64,000 bases of DNA from Utricularia gibba (Eukaryota > Streptophyta > Magnoliopsida > Lamiales > Lentibulariaceae): NCBI GenBank assembly GCA_002189035.1, contig NEEC01000029.1, positions 310,001 through 374,000 on the forward strand, written 5' to 3'. A program made the translations under genes and the position numbers. The notes beneath the pieces are model-generated. The model was not told the origin of the DNA. It worked only from the letters and a program-made list of their open reading frames with translations, and ran no database searches. Every line of letters starts with the position of its first letter. Positions within the stretch are counted from its first letter, which is position 1. Positions 24,542-34,252 of this stretch are shown one piece after another.

Positions 24542-25912
24542 TCAAAAAAATATTTTACGTAGGGGAGCCATGGCTGGACTCCTCGAAAAATCGTATATGG
24601 CCACAGCTTCTTTCATAACTTCGTCTCGGGAAAGTCTTTCAGCTCTCTCCTCTCCTGAGGGATAAGTTTCCAGGAAGTCTCCAAAGCCTTTTGAACCCCC
24701 CTCCTCTTAAACAAATTGGGAGCCTCTCGAGGATTGTAACCTGCTGACGCCATTAGCATGAGCCCTATATGATCTGCCTCCATCTCGTTCCTACAAACAT
24801 CAAGAATGGGCCATTTACCCTCTTATCATGGATTGCCAAACACCATGGAATCAAATCCACTGCAAGCAAATCACCAAACAAGTAAAGTTATCTACTCCAA
24901 CGGTGTTAGTAAAATCACCAACCTTCGGGAAAGCGGAAGAAATAACAACACATGAGCCACTTCGATGGCAAGTTCATTTACAAGAAAGCTTTGTATAATC
25001 AACCACAACAATATCTTCTCGCCAGAGTGGCCAGCGAAGACATGCGCGACCTGCACATAAAAAATGTCCCATAATCCAACATGTAATTATATGACTAAAG
25101 AGCCAATGTGTTTGTTTGCTTTTTTACCTCGTGTGCAAGAACAGCTGCAACTTCAGCATCTGTCCGACAAAACTCAAGCATACCGGTATACATAAATATC
25201 TTACCATTGGGTAAACAATAAGCCTCATCAGAAGGATCATCAACCAAAATAACTTCCCAAGCCACCCCTTCCAAATACTTATTTTTCGGTCACCAACCAC
25301 AGTACTCTTACTCATTGATGCGTCTAGAGTATCATCCTTGGTATCTCTCCCCAACGCCTTTCTTAAGTAGCTCAAAACGGGCACCTCTCTCGCCCTGGGC
25401 AATTCATCAATTATGCGCTGTGCTATGGCCCCAACCCTCACACTATCTGGATGAAGAGGAGACAAAACTCGGTCTCCGTATTCATATTTTCTCCACTCAA
25501 CGACAACGTCCGCGATCGTCCTGTGGAAACTACGAGGTAAAAGCCCACATTGGGTTCTATTCGTATAAGGGGTAATCACCACAATCCCATGGCAGATGAT
25601 CACGCATGAGACTGCGACAAACGTGGCAACTACAACCAAAGTATCCCTACCAATCGGGAACCATCGGTTGGGCTTATGGAAGTGATTAAGATGTGTCTTA
25701 CGGGTGTCGAAAAATCTCTTCCACCTACCAGCATCATGGCTCTGCCATAGACTTTTAGTAGCCAGCATCCTAGTGTATCTGAAAATCTGTCGCCCAATTG
25801 GGAGCACATTTGAAGAACTGGACAAGGGGTTCCACGGCCGACAACGGAGATAGAAAAATAGGCTTCTGGGTACAAAATTCAATCTTGAACGTATCATGTA
25901 ACAAGAAGCCAT
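24542..25912 (-). CDS. OMA1-like mitochondrial M48 metalloprotease, left copy (two frame breaks)
   Basis: Three exons run 25128-25912, 24923-25050 and 24542-24790. The N terminus is basic and aromatic (MASCYMIRSRLNFVPRSLFF), fitting a mitochondrial presequence; one membrane segment follows (TLVVVATFVAVSCVIICHG). The zinc motif HEVAH spans the exon 1/2 junction and the third ligand lies in NEMEADHIGLML. OMA1 is an inner-membrane stress protease. The frame breaks at an A run near 25285 (after KSTVVGDRK; one extra A restores EGVAWEVILVDDPSDEAYCL) and at a run of C near 24706 (one extra base restores LETYPSGEERAERLSRDEV). The right copy at 30028-31528 is open at both places. Either this copy is decaying or the runs are misread. 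Confidence 0.8.
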
Positions 25913-26010
25913 TATGGCAATCTCTGGCTCTAGCTTTCGGTTTTCGTTTGATGAAAAAGTGAGGGAGGGATTGGTGGCCGCTACAGTTTGAGCACATGTA
26001 ATGTTTTAAG

Positions 26011-26043
26011 GGCCCAACCCACGTTCATTCTTGTTGGGGCCCA
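26011..26043. promoter_or_regulatory. Paired GGCCCA (site II) elements between OMA1 and the small ORF
   Basis: GGCCCA occurs at 26011-26016 and 26038-26043 in the roughly 200-base gap between the OMA1 start (-) and the small ORF start (+). The same pair is kept in the right copy at 31628-31633 and 31655-31660. Site II pairs are common before plant genes for mitochondrial proteins. Confidence 0.5.
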
Positions 26044-26108
26044 TTGAAGTGCAACGGCCTGTAAATACCTCACATCACGCGCCTCTGCCCGCCAAGACGA
26101 TCATTTAA

Positions 26109-26387
26109 ATGTACTTGGAACACACGCTATCATCATTATTGCGTCTTTTCAACGGGGTGAACGACACCGCCGTTTCTACTACCGACGCCATGACGCTGTG
26201 AGAGATTGTCAAAATTGTATTGGATCGATTTGATCAGAATAAACGCCCTCCTACACCACCCACTGCCCAGAAAAGTGAAGATCTATCCAGATTTTTGCTA
26301 GGATTCATCTCGGGAGCGACTACGATAGGTTTCGATGTTTCACTGTACTACTTGGGAAAAAAGAATGGCCGTAGAGGTGGATTCTGA
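26109..26387 (+). pseudogene. Small membrane-protein ORF, left copy, with one in-frame TGA
   Basis: A 93-codon frame starts MYLEHTLSSLLRLFNGVNDT and ends SLYYLGKKNGRRGGF. A hydrophobic segment FLLGFISGATTIGFDVSLYY suggests one C-terminal membrane helix. Codon 31 is TGA (26199-26201); the right copy has a sense codon at the same place (CCC CAA against CTG TGA). I do not recognise the family. It is divergent from OMA1 and shares its promoter, so it may be a small mitochondrial protein, but that is inference. It could be a recent nonsense mutation or a base-call error. Confidence 0.6.
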
Positions 26388-26830
26388 ATGGGGTTAGTAC
26401 GAATCTTGATATGACGTTTTCTTCCTCTTGTTAATAGTGATACGATTTCTTGAAACATGTGATCAATTTGAATCTTGTCCATTTCTCGATCATGCGTATT
26501 TCTTGGGGGTGGGGTAAATTCCAGTTGAAGAAGCCCCGTTTTAATAAAATGCGCTCGTGTAAAATGTGGGGAACGAATGTTCTTGCACTGAAACCCGTGA
26601 GATGATCTCCTGTTTAATTCTTATCGGCTTTCAGCCCCACGCACCTCCCCTCCATTTCTGTTTGTGGGATTAATGCATCCTCCCACCCACACAATGGATC
26701 CAATTCCATAAAGATCCGGGTTCGGAGTGCACTCGGAAAGAATGGTTCTGTGGCATCATTGATTGTGCATGTCAAGCAATTAATTGTTCATCTGAACATC
26801 TCTTTGAAACCCAAGCTTAATAACGATACA
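26388..26830. other. Intergenic in left duplicated block
   Basis: No gene is seen between the small ORF and the PPR remnant. From about 26760 the sequence resumes near-identity with the right copy (32350 onward). Confidence 0.5.
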
Positions 26831-26873
26831 ATGTATTTGCTTCCCCTGCATTCTGCAACTCTCCTCAGTGCCA

Positions 26874-27620
26874 CTATTTACAAGAAATGAACAAACATCT
26901 AATACACACGCTTAGCAATGAAACACGATCCACTAACCAGGCCTTGTGCATAAACATATCCAGTGCTTCATCCACACGACCAGTCTCGAATAGCCATTCT
27001 ATCAATGCAGTAAAAGATATCTGGTTATGTTCAGGTAGCCTCTCATGAATAACAAATGCATCTTCGATGTATCCACACTTGGTATACAACCCCATCACAG
27101 CATTCCCAACATACAAATTTTCATCAAGCCCAAGTTTTGTAGCAACCCCATGGCATTCATTCCCTGCCGCAATCAAAATCGCCCATGCTCCCACAAACAC
27201 TCACAACACTGGCCAACGTGAAGTGTGTCGGTATAAAACCATCTAATCTCATGGTTTCCAAGGCTTTATCTTTAAAACCACTTTTTGAGAACATACCTAT
27301 TAGCAAGTTCCACGAAACCTCATTCCTTTCTGGCATTTGTTCGAATACCCTGTAGGCACCAGCCACGTCATTTGACTTGCTGCAAGAATCTATGCGTGGT
27401 AAGAGAATATGTTTTTTGTAGGCATTTGGTCGAACAGATAGTGTGCGCCAACGCTGAAACCGCATTTGAAGTACAAATGAATCAAACGGTTCACTAGGAA
27501 AGTGTTGGAAAGCTGACTTGTACGGTGAATGTGCGCCTGAATCAACTTCCCTGCCTTAAGGAGTTTATTGTTTATGCATATCTGCAGCAAGTTCGCCAAA
27601 CTAGAAGCATTCTTGTGCAT
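26874..27620 (-). pseudogene. PPR protein, truncated and frameshifted
   Basis: Minus-strand pentatricopeptide repeats are clear: LANLLQICINNKLLKAGKLI, HLYFKCGFSVGAHYLFDQMP, VAGAYRVFEQMPERNEVSWN, VGNAVMGLYTKCGYIEDAFV and DEALDMF. The repeat order (ending in MP and followed by -WN-) is that of the plant PLS/E-type organelle RNA-editing and splicing factors. The frame breaks near 27400 (one base lost after FSYH) and near 27165, where AATG is written twice in tandem and destroys the frame after DFDCGRE. The protein also stops right after DEALDMF, so most repeats and any E/DYW tail are missing. The 3' end is copied in the right block at about 32400-32542. The tandem AATG makes this a true pseudogene rather than a base-calling artefact. 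Confidence 0.85.
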
Positions 27621-27725
27621 TTCTCACTCCGATACCGTCAAGAAGAACCACGGTTTAGCAATCTTAAAAAAGAAACCATTTATCCTGAACAGCGGTTTTA
27701 TCCATCGCGCTACCCGCGTGGCCAT

Positions 27726-27780
27726 CGCCGTGACCTCGAAATGCCTCACATCACGCGCATCTGCTCGCCAAGACCATCCT
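27726..27780. repeat. Third copy of the OMA1 upstream segment
   Basis: The stretch around CCGTGACCTCGAAATGCCTC followed by ACATCAC is nearly the same as 31680-31735 and, less completely, 26066-26104, which lie between OMA1 and the small ORF. Its presence here, carrying the candidate TWINKLE start codon (27741), points to an older third unit of the tandem array that has mostly been lost. Confidence 0.7.
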
Positions 27781-29847
27781 TACCAGGGTTTTCACCTACC
27801 TGTTCGTCGTCAAAATTGCAGTCTTTGGGATTTCCCTGCTATCCGTCGCTCTCATCTGTGGCATCATCAAGTGCTTCGGTGCGCAGTAATGGGTTCCGGT
27901 TTTTTTCTCAATCGCGGCCATTTGTATCAACAGGTTCTCCTTTTCATCATAAAATATGTGGCAATCTGACTCCTTTACGACAGCATTTCCGTTGTCTTAA
28001 CTTTTTTTCGTTTCTTTGTATTGTAGGTGAGATCGAGGAAGTTGGTGATCATCAAACGAAACTTGAGGCCCAGGGGCATGCACGCCTGGAAACTGCAGTC
28101 TCTTGTATTGTCCCAAGGCATCTGTCTTTATTCCAATGAGTTCTTTACAGGAAAACTTATGAAGATTTATTCCAAGTTTCATAAACTCTTGTATGTAATG
28201 ATTCTTGTGGGTAGTGCAAAGGTGGATCTTTGAGCTTGAAAACCCTGTCGTTTCATCTCACCCAGGATTTGTAAGTGGCATTTTTGGAGTTGTGATGGTT
28301 TTCACCTCATGCTGATTTTAGACTAATGTATCTTGTTGTAGGAGTTTTGCACTGTGGAGATGTTTCAACTTATCGTGCGGATGGGCGGACAAGGTGAGCC
28401 TTTGGGCTTGTTCTGCTTAAGGAACGCATTGTGAAGGCCATGCTCAGTGCCTGACCTTTGATGCCATTATGTTTGGTGCTACTGCTTCTTGCATAAATCT
28501 GGATTTTCCATCGCTGATCCATATGCTTAGATGAGATTTTTTTAACCTGTTTGTAGATATCTTTCGAAGATAGAGAACAACTACCTGGTAAGAAAAACCA
28601 TTCATCTCAACTGCTAGCGTTTGAGAGGGGAAGACTGGAACCTTTAGGGAATGAGGAAAGGCCGTCTTCTCTTTGCTGTTAGTATCAATTTGATGGATGC
28701 TGCGTAGTCTTTGGTTGTTGTTTCATGGAGAATGTTTCAGTTGCTTGCTTACTTTGCTGAAAGGAAGATATCTGAGGAAACACTGAGAAGAAACAATGTA
28801 ATGCAAGATGTTGGTGATGAGGTCAGTTTCCTTTCAACATCGAACTTCATTAGAAACAGGTACGGATCATGTTTGCAACTCATTAGCTGAGACTGCGTGT
28901 TTTTGTGGTATAGAAAATCATTGCCTTCACATATACACGAGAGGGGCTCCTTGTCGGCTGCAAATACCGAACAATCGCAAAGAGGTTTTGGCAGGCAAAG
29001 AACACTGAAAAGATATTCTATGGACTTGATGACATCAAAGAAGCTGATGAGATCATAATTGTAATGGCCATGATCAGTTGCTTCTAGTGAATACATCCCC
29101 TGTATAGTATCATCTTGAAGTTCGGTGCTCGTAGGGTGAAGGTGAATTGGACAAGCTTTCTGTCGAAGAAGCCGGTTTTCGCAACTGTGTCAGCGTTCCT
29201 GCCGGTGCACCACAAACAGTTTCACTCAAGGAACTGCCAGCAATGGAGAAGGTGAACCTTTACATCTTAAGCTGCAGCAAATCCTTCCATTTGTATTGAC
29301 TCATCGCTTCATTTCCAATTTGCAACAGGACTCCGGATTCCAGTACCTGTGGAACTGTGAGCGCTACTTCGATAAGGTTCTTTCCTGAACAAAACATCTG
29401 AATCAGAGCACTTGAAAATGAACAACCATTCTCATTCCATCTGTTACAGGCATCTCGAATTGTTCTAGCAGCCGATGGGGATCTTCCAGGGCGCTCTCTA
29501 GCACAGGAACTCAGCTGCCGCCTAGGGAAGGAGAGGTGGAACAACGCAATCTCTTTTCAGCCACTCCATCAAAATGGTCGCTATATCTTGTTGTGTTGAT
29601 CACTGCAGATGCTTCCTAGTCCAGTGGCCAAAAAGGGATTCTTCCAGTTCATTCAAAGATGCAAACGAGGTTAAAACTTTACTTAATTCTGCTTAATTTG
29701 GATTCACCAGCTGGATTGAAACAGCTGTTGGCCAACAGTGTTGTTCACTATGTCCTTCAATCACAGGTTCTGCAGTTTCTGGGCCCTGAAGCTTTGAGAG
29801 AAGCCATTCAAAAGGCAGAGCCATGCAACACCATCAGCAATGCTTAG
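27741..29847 (+). CDS. TWINKLE-like primase without helicase half (TWINKY type), possibly defective
   Basis: Exons near 28342-28393, 28557-28587, 28612-28656, 28741-28821, 28914-29060, 29135-29251, 29329-29376, 29450-29535, 29609-29669 and 29767-29847 encode an organellar primase: SFALWRCFNLSCGW (zinc-ribbon side), LLAYFAERKISEETLRRNNV, TIAKRFWQAKNTEKIFYGLD, the TOPRIM motifs EGELDKLSVEEAGFRNC and AADGDLPG, and VLQFLGPEALREAIQKAE, followed by a stop. The DnaB-type helicase domain of full TWINKLE is absent, as in Arabidopsis At1g30660. The first exon (from 27741) looks like a serine-rich transit peptide, but its joins to the zinc-finger exons around 28028-28260 are frame-disturbed. The donor after PLGNE reads GA instead of GT (28657), while the left copy has GT there. 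Functional status is therefore doubtful. Confidence 0.72.
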
Positions 29848-30027
29848 TATGCTGTCCGTAGTTGAACCATATCTACACTGGAGACTCTAGTGATCTCTAG
29901 AATACTGGAGCCGTAGGCAAACTATGCTATGTGATGACATCAACTCAACGAGTTTGAACGGAGAAATTGTTGTTCGTTTGATTCTAACTCATTTTAAATT
30001 TATAATTATTTGTGAATTGTGACATTG

Positions 30028-31528
30028 TTAGTCATCAGGTTGCTGATGCACTCTACAAAGGCTGCATGCAGACAGCCAAGCGGCTTGCAGGGGTTCATAA
30101 ACTATGTAATGGCACGAAGAAAATATGTTAAGCATCCAACAGCAGCACCAGAACACAAAGAATGCAAGCATACGCTCCCTTAAAAAAAGATTTTGCATAG
30201 GGGACCTTGGGTGGACTCCTCTACACTTTCTTTTTCTTCTTGTATATGTGGCCCAAGCTTCGTTCGTAACTTGGTATCGGGAAAGATTTTCAGCTCTCTC
30301 CTCTCCTGAGGGATGAGTTTCCAGGCAGTCTTTATAGCCTTTTGAACGTCCCCCAATCCTCTTATGTAATTTGGGAGCCGCTCGAGGATTGTAACCTGCT
30401 GACGCCATTAGCATGAGCCCTATATGATCTGCCTCCATCTCGTTCCTACAAACATCAAGAATGGGTCATTTACCCTCTTATCATGCAACCAAACAAGTTA
30501 CTTGTTGATGTAAAGGATCTCCCTATCTACTCCAACAATGTAGTAAAATAACCAACCTTCGGAGAAGTGGAAGATAAAACAACACAGAAGCCACTTCGAT
30601 GGCAAGTTTATTTTCAAGAAAGTAGTGTATAATGAACGACAACATCTCCTCGCCAAAGTGGCCAGCGAAGACATGCGCAACCTGCACATAAAAAATGTCT
30701 CATAATCCAACATGTAATTATATGACTAGAGAGCCAATATGTTTGTTTGTTTTTTACCTCATGTGCAAGAACAGTTGCAAGTTCAGCATCTGTCTGACAA
30801 CACTCAATTATACCGGTATGTATAAATATCTTACCATTGGCTAAACAATAAGCATTCACACAAAGATCATGAACCACAATAACTTCCCATGCCACCCCTT
30901 CCAAATTACCAACCTCAGTACTCTTACCCATTGATGCGTCTAGAATATCATCCTTGGTATCTCTCCCCATCGCCTTTCTTAAGTAGCTCAAAACGGGCAC
31001 CTCTCCCGCCTCGGGCAATTCATCAACCATGCGCTGTACCATGGCCCCAACACCCACACTGAGTGGATGAAGAGGAGACAAAATTCGGTCTCGGTATTGA
31101 TATTTTTTCCACTCAACCACAATGTCCGCGACCGTGCTGTGGAAACTACGAGGTAAAAGCCTATATTGGGTTCTATTGATATAAGGGGTAGTCACCACCT
31201 TCCCATGGCAGATGATCACGCATGAGACTGCGACAAACATGGCAACTACAACCAAAGTATCCCTAACAATGGGGAACCATCGGTTGGGCTTATGGACGTG
31301 ATTAAGATGTGTCTTACGGGTGTCGAAAAATCTCTTCCACCTACCAGCATCATGGCTCTGCCATAGACTTTTAATAGCCAGCATCCTAGTGTATCTGAAA
31401 ATCTGTCGCCCAATTGGGAGCACATTTGAAGAACTGGACAAGGGGTTCCACGGCCGACAACGGAGATAGAAAAATAGGTTTGCGGGTACAAAATTCAATC
31501 TTGCACGTATCATGTAAAAAGAAGCCAT
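30028..31528 (-). CDS. OMA1-like mitochondrial M48 metalloprotease, right copy
   Basis: Three exons run 30758-31528, 30557-30681 and 30028-30445, all in one open frame. The protein opens with a basic presequence-like stretch, has a membrane segment (TLVVVAMFVAVSCVIICHG), the TDAELATVLAHE end of exon 1 that joins AHVFAGHFGEE to form HEVAH, and the distal zinc ligand in NEMEADHIGLML. After THPSGEERAENLSRYQ the sequence departs from the family and continues with a long cysteine- and tryptophan-containing tail to 30028, which suggests that the original stop was lost or that a frame change lies near 30250. OMA1 cleaves inner-membrane proteins during mitochondrial stress. Of the two copies this is the more likely to be functional. 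Confidence 0.83.
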
Positions 31529-32045
31529 TGATGGTAATCTCTGGCTCTAGCTTTCGGTTTTCGTATGATGAAAAAGAGAGGGAATGATTGGTGGACGTCA
31601 CACTTTGAGCATGTGTAATATTTTAAGGGCCCAACCCACGTTCTTTCTTGTTGGGGCCCATTGAAGTGCAACGGCCCACCACCGTGACCTCGAAATGCCT
31701 CACATCACACGTCTCTGCCCGTCAAGACCATCATTTTATATGGTAGAATACATTGGTTTTCTTTGGATAGTAAATATACTCTACATGTTTCATAGACATG
31801 ATTTATTTAAATCCTTTTTAATATAAACCTATCATTTCCTAAGTTTGTGGGTTTTACTCAAACCCACTATATTGATGGATTTGAAAATATCCAGTCTTTA
31901 AATGATTGTTTTGAATAAATATCATTTTTATTTTCCATGTACTAAATATAATTTTCTTTTAAATCTAGTTAAATATAAACCCATCAAACATACCAAATAA
32001 CTTTAATCCAATTTATTCCTGTTCTATCTACCAAAGTGACCCTAA
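31529..32045. other. OMA1/small-ORF intergenic region with inserted A/T-rich element
   Basis: The first about 200 bases match the left copy and keep the GGCCCA pair. The remaining about 300 bases are an insertion described separately. No gene is seen. Confidence 0.7.
31736..32040. mobile_element. MITE-like insertion (Tourist/PIF-Harbinger-like, tentative)
   Basis: About 300 A/T-rich bases separate CATCATTTTA from AAATGTACTTG; in the left copy these two sequences are directly joined (CATTTAAATGTAC at about 26103). The ends share an inverted TGGTAGA motif (5' TATGGTAGAATACA; 3' complement AGGGTCACTTTGGTAGATAG). TTA/TAA at the junctions could be the 3-base target duplication of PIF/Harbinger elements. 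A short internal palindrome GTGGGTTT...AAACCCAC is present. There is no coding capacity. The class assignment is inference; the insertion itself is plain from the comparison. Confidence 0.6.
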
Positions 32046-32261
32046 ATGTACTTGAAACACCCACCATCATCATTATTGCGCCTTTTCAACGGGGTGAAAG
32101 ACACCGCCCTTTCTACCACCGACGCCATGACGCCCCAAGATATTGTTAAAATATTAGTGGTTCGATTTGATCCGAATCAACGCCCTCCCACTCCACCCTC
32201 TTTCCACAAAAATGAAGAACTATCCAGTTTTTTGTTGGGATTAGTTTCAATCTTGATATGA
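32046..32261 (+). CDS. Small ORF next to OMA1, right copy, truncated
   Basis: The 71-codon frame starts MYLKHPPSSLLRLFNGVKDT and is the copy of the left-block ORF at 26109. It has no internal stop, but after ELSSFLLGL it runs into VSILI and a stop where the left copy continues with ISGATTIGFDVSLYYLGKKN, so the membrane segment is cut. Thus each copy carries a different lesion. I do not recognise the family. Confidence 0.5.
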   Translation: MYLKHPPSSLLRLFNGVKDTALSTTDAMTPQDIVKILVVRFDPNQRPPTPPSFHKNEELSSFLLGLVSILI

Positions 32262-32569
32262 TCATTTTATTTCTCTTGTTGACGGTGATATGATTTCTTA
32301 ATAAATGTGATGAATCTTGATGATGCGTATTTCTGCAGAGTTCATATCTCCTTGTTTTGCATGCATGTCAAGCAATGAATTGTTCACCTGAACATTTCTT
32401 TGAAACCCAAGCTTAATAACAATACAATGTATTTGCTTCCCCTGCATTCTGCAACTCTCCTCAATGCCACTATTTACAAGAAATGAACAAACATCTAATA
32501 CGCACGCTTAGCAGTGAAACACGATCCACTGACCAGGCCTTGATAACCGTGAAGAAAAAAAAGTTATCT

Positions 32570-33860
32570 TCAGCTCTGACATTGTGGTACTGCAAAGCTC
32601 GGTTGAGATCACCAGATTCCATGAGCAGACCAGTAAGATTGGACCATGCAACAGCAAATGTGAATGTTATCCGAAGAGCTTCAGCATAGCAATGGTATGC
32701 CTTAACTCAAAAAAAGTGAAAAAGCTATATATAAATAACTTTGATAGCATGCCAAAACGGTCATTTTTTAAAATAAAAAAACAAGAACAAACAAAAAACA
32801 CAGGAGATAAATAGCATTAATCTAGGTGATGGAAATGAAGATGCACATATATACCTCTTGTAACAATTCTTGAGCTTTCATCAAATTTTCAAGATTACTA
32901 TGAGCAACAATCTAGACGGACAAAAATGAAGCAACATGAAACTTATGAAATGGGGCAATAATACTAAAGAATTCAGGAGGGATGTGAGAAAAAGTACTAA
33001 GCGAGGATTTATAGCAAGAGCTTGATGGCAACATTGAGCAGCTTCATTTAACCTTCCCGTACGCATGTAAGCACCAGGTAAATTAGACCACGCATCAGCA
33101 AAATTCGGCCGGAGCTGCATGTACAATAGGGACAGAATGAGAACATGTCGTATAAGTACAGATGGTCATTTCTGGTAGTGCAGGTAGTTTTGTTGTGTAC
33201 AGATATAATCAAATCTTTACAGTATTCGAAGAGCAGTAAACCAAAGTATCCTATCCAGCACATGCAACACATATCACAATCTTCCAGCAACAAAGAGTAG
33301 CAAGAAGACTATAATGAAAATGAAGTTTGTAATTTTCAGGTTCAGATGTCAAACCTCAATTGCAATCAAGTAATAACGAATGGCAAAATCAACATTCCTT
33401 TTCTCCTGCCAAGGTAAGTGGAAAATGCATCACAAGGTAGCTCCTTTTACTGCTGCACGAGTAGTAAATGAGAGAGCATACAATCATTGAATACCTTCAA
33501 TGTATTCGCCATATTTCCATAGCACTCGGCGAACTGTGGATCAATCCTAAGAGCTTCTTCATTTTTTGCTATGCACAAATGGAAGCCATGCAACTAACCA
33601 AGCCGTATATGGAAAGAATTCAATTTCAGCTGTATGCCGTAAATACAAGAGGGTTCAAAATTATCGAAGCAAGAAAGAGATACCTGATAATAAATTGCAC
33701 CCAACAAAGAGGAGGTTATCAGTACGGCTTGGGTTTCTATCATAAACTGTCTTGCTGTGTTCCAAGGCCTAAACCCAAAATCCCCCCAGTATTTTACAAG
33801 TTCCAGGTCGATGGAGCAGAAACGGATGGAACAAAATCAAGACCCCCCATCTTCCTCCAA
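32570..33860 (-). pseudogene. O-GlcNAc transferase (SECRET AGENT-like) TPR fragment
   Basis: Six minus-strand exon pieces encode consecutive TPRs of plant SEC-type O-linked GlcNAc transferase: LEHSKTVYDRNPSRTDNLL (near 33700-33768), CIAKNEEALRIDPQFAECYG (33508-33595), VDFAIRYYLIAIE (33355-33404), LRPNFADAWSNLPGAYMRTG (33002-33118), AHSNLENLMKAQELLQE (32854-32913) and EALRITFTFAVAWSNLTGLL (32580-32700). The reading breaks after MESGDLNRALQY, exactly where the duplicated block ends, and the catalytic half is missing. Exon 1 needs a frame change near 33707 to continue into LGAIYYQ. Splice sites are partly kept, so it is a recent truncation rather than a processed copy. Confidence 0.8.
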
Positions 33861-34252
33861 TGAATAAAAAGGAAGAATTCCGAGAGATACTCGTGAGTCC
33901 ATGACAGAATCGGTTTCGTGGGTTCCGCCGCTCGCTAATCAAGCGGCGAAAGGAAGTGAGATTTATTCGGAAGGGAATCGAAAGAATTCCCCTTTTCTCG
34001 GTCGTCGTCTCCTTCCCTCCTCCCAGCTTTGCTTCCCCTAGTAACCAGAGTGCGCAGAATCGGACAAAAATGAGATAAACGGATTTACATATTTATGTCA
34101 TCCCCGGATTTATAATTTCGACTGCCACAAAAAACTTGTACATTCCTTCCAATCGGAGGGATGAGATAAATGTGAAAGCTCTAGGTTTAGGCTGAGGCCG
34201 GAGTCCAAGCATCCCATCCATCCAGGTCCGAGGACGCACCTGAAATTCGATC
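33861..34252. other. Intergenic
   Basis: I see no gene here. It may hold the promoter of the small secreted-protein candidate at 34253. Confidence 0.4.

Larger units (their letters stand above)
24160..26946. repeat. Tandem segmental duplication, left copy
   Basis: This block repeats, in the same order and orientation, the material at about 28650-32542. It contains a piece of a TWINKLE-like primase gene (+), an OMA1-like gene (-), a small ORF (+) and the 3' part of a PPR gene (-). Base identity is high through most of the OMA1 exons (long identical runs, e.g. 25690-25850 against 31300-31470). The left copy lost most TWINKLE exons. The right copy lost most of the PPR gene and gained about 300 bases. 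Confidence 0.9.
28650..32542. repeat. Tandem segmental duplication, right copy
   Basis: This is the partner of the 24160-26946 block, same gene order and strand. It keeps the 3' half of the TWINKLE-like gene and an open OMA1-like gene, but carries a shortened small ORF, only about 190 bases of the PPR 3' end, and an A/T-rich insertion at about 31736-32040 that is absent from the left copy. The block stops abruptly at AGGCCTTG (32542), where an O-GlcNAc-transferase-like fragment begins. Confidence 0.9.

Noticed and set aside
24160-32542. CRISPR-like or satellite array
   Set aside because: The repeat units are kilobase-long gene copies, not short spaced repeats.
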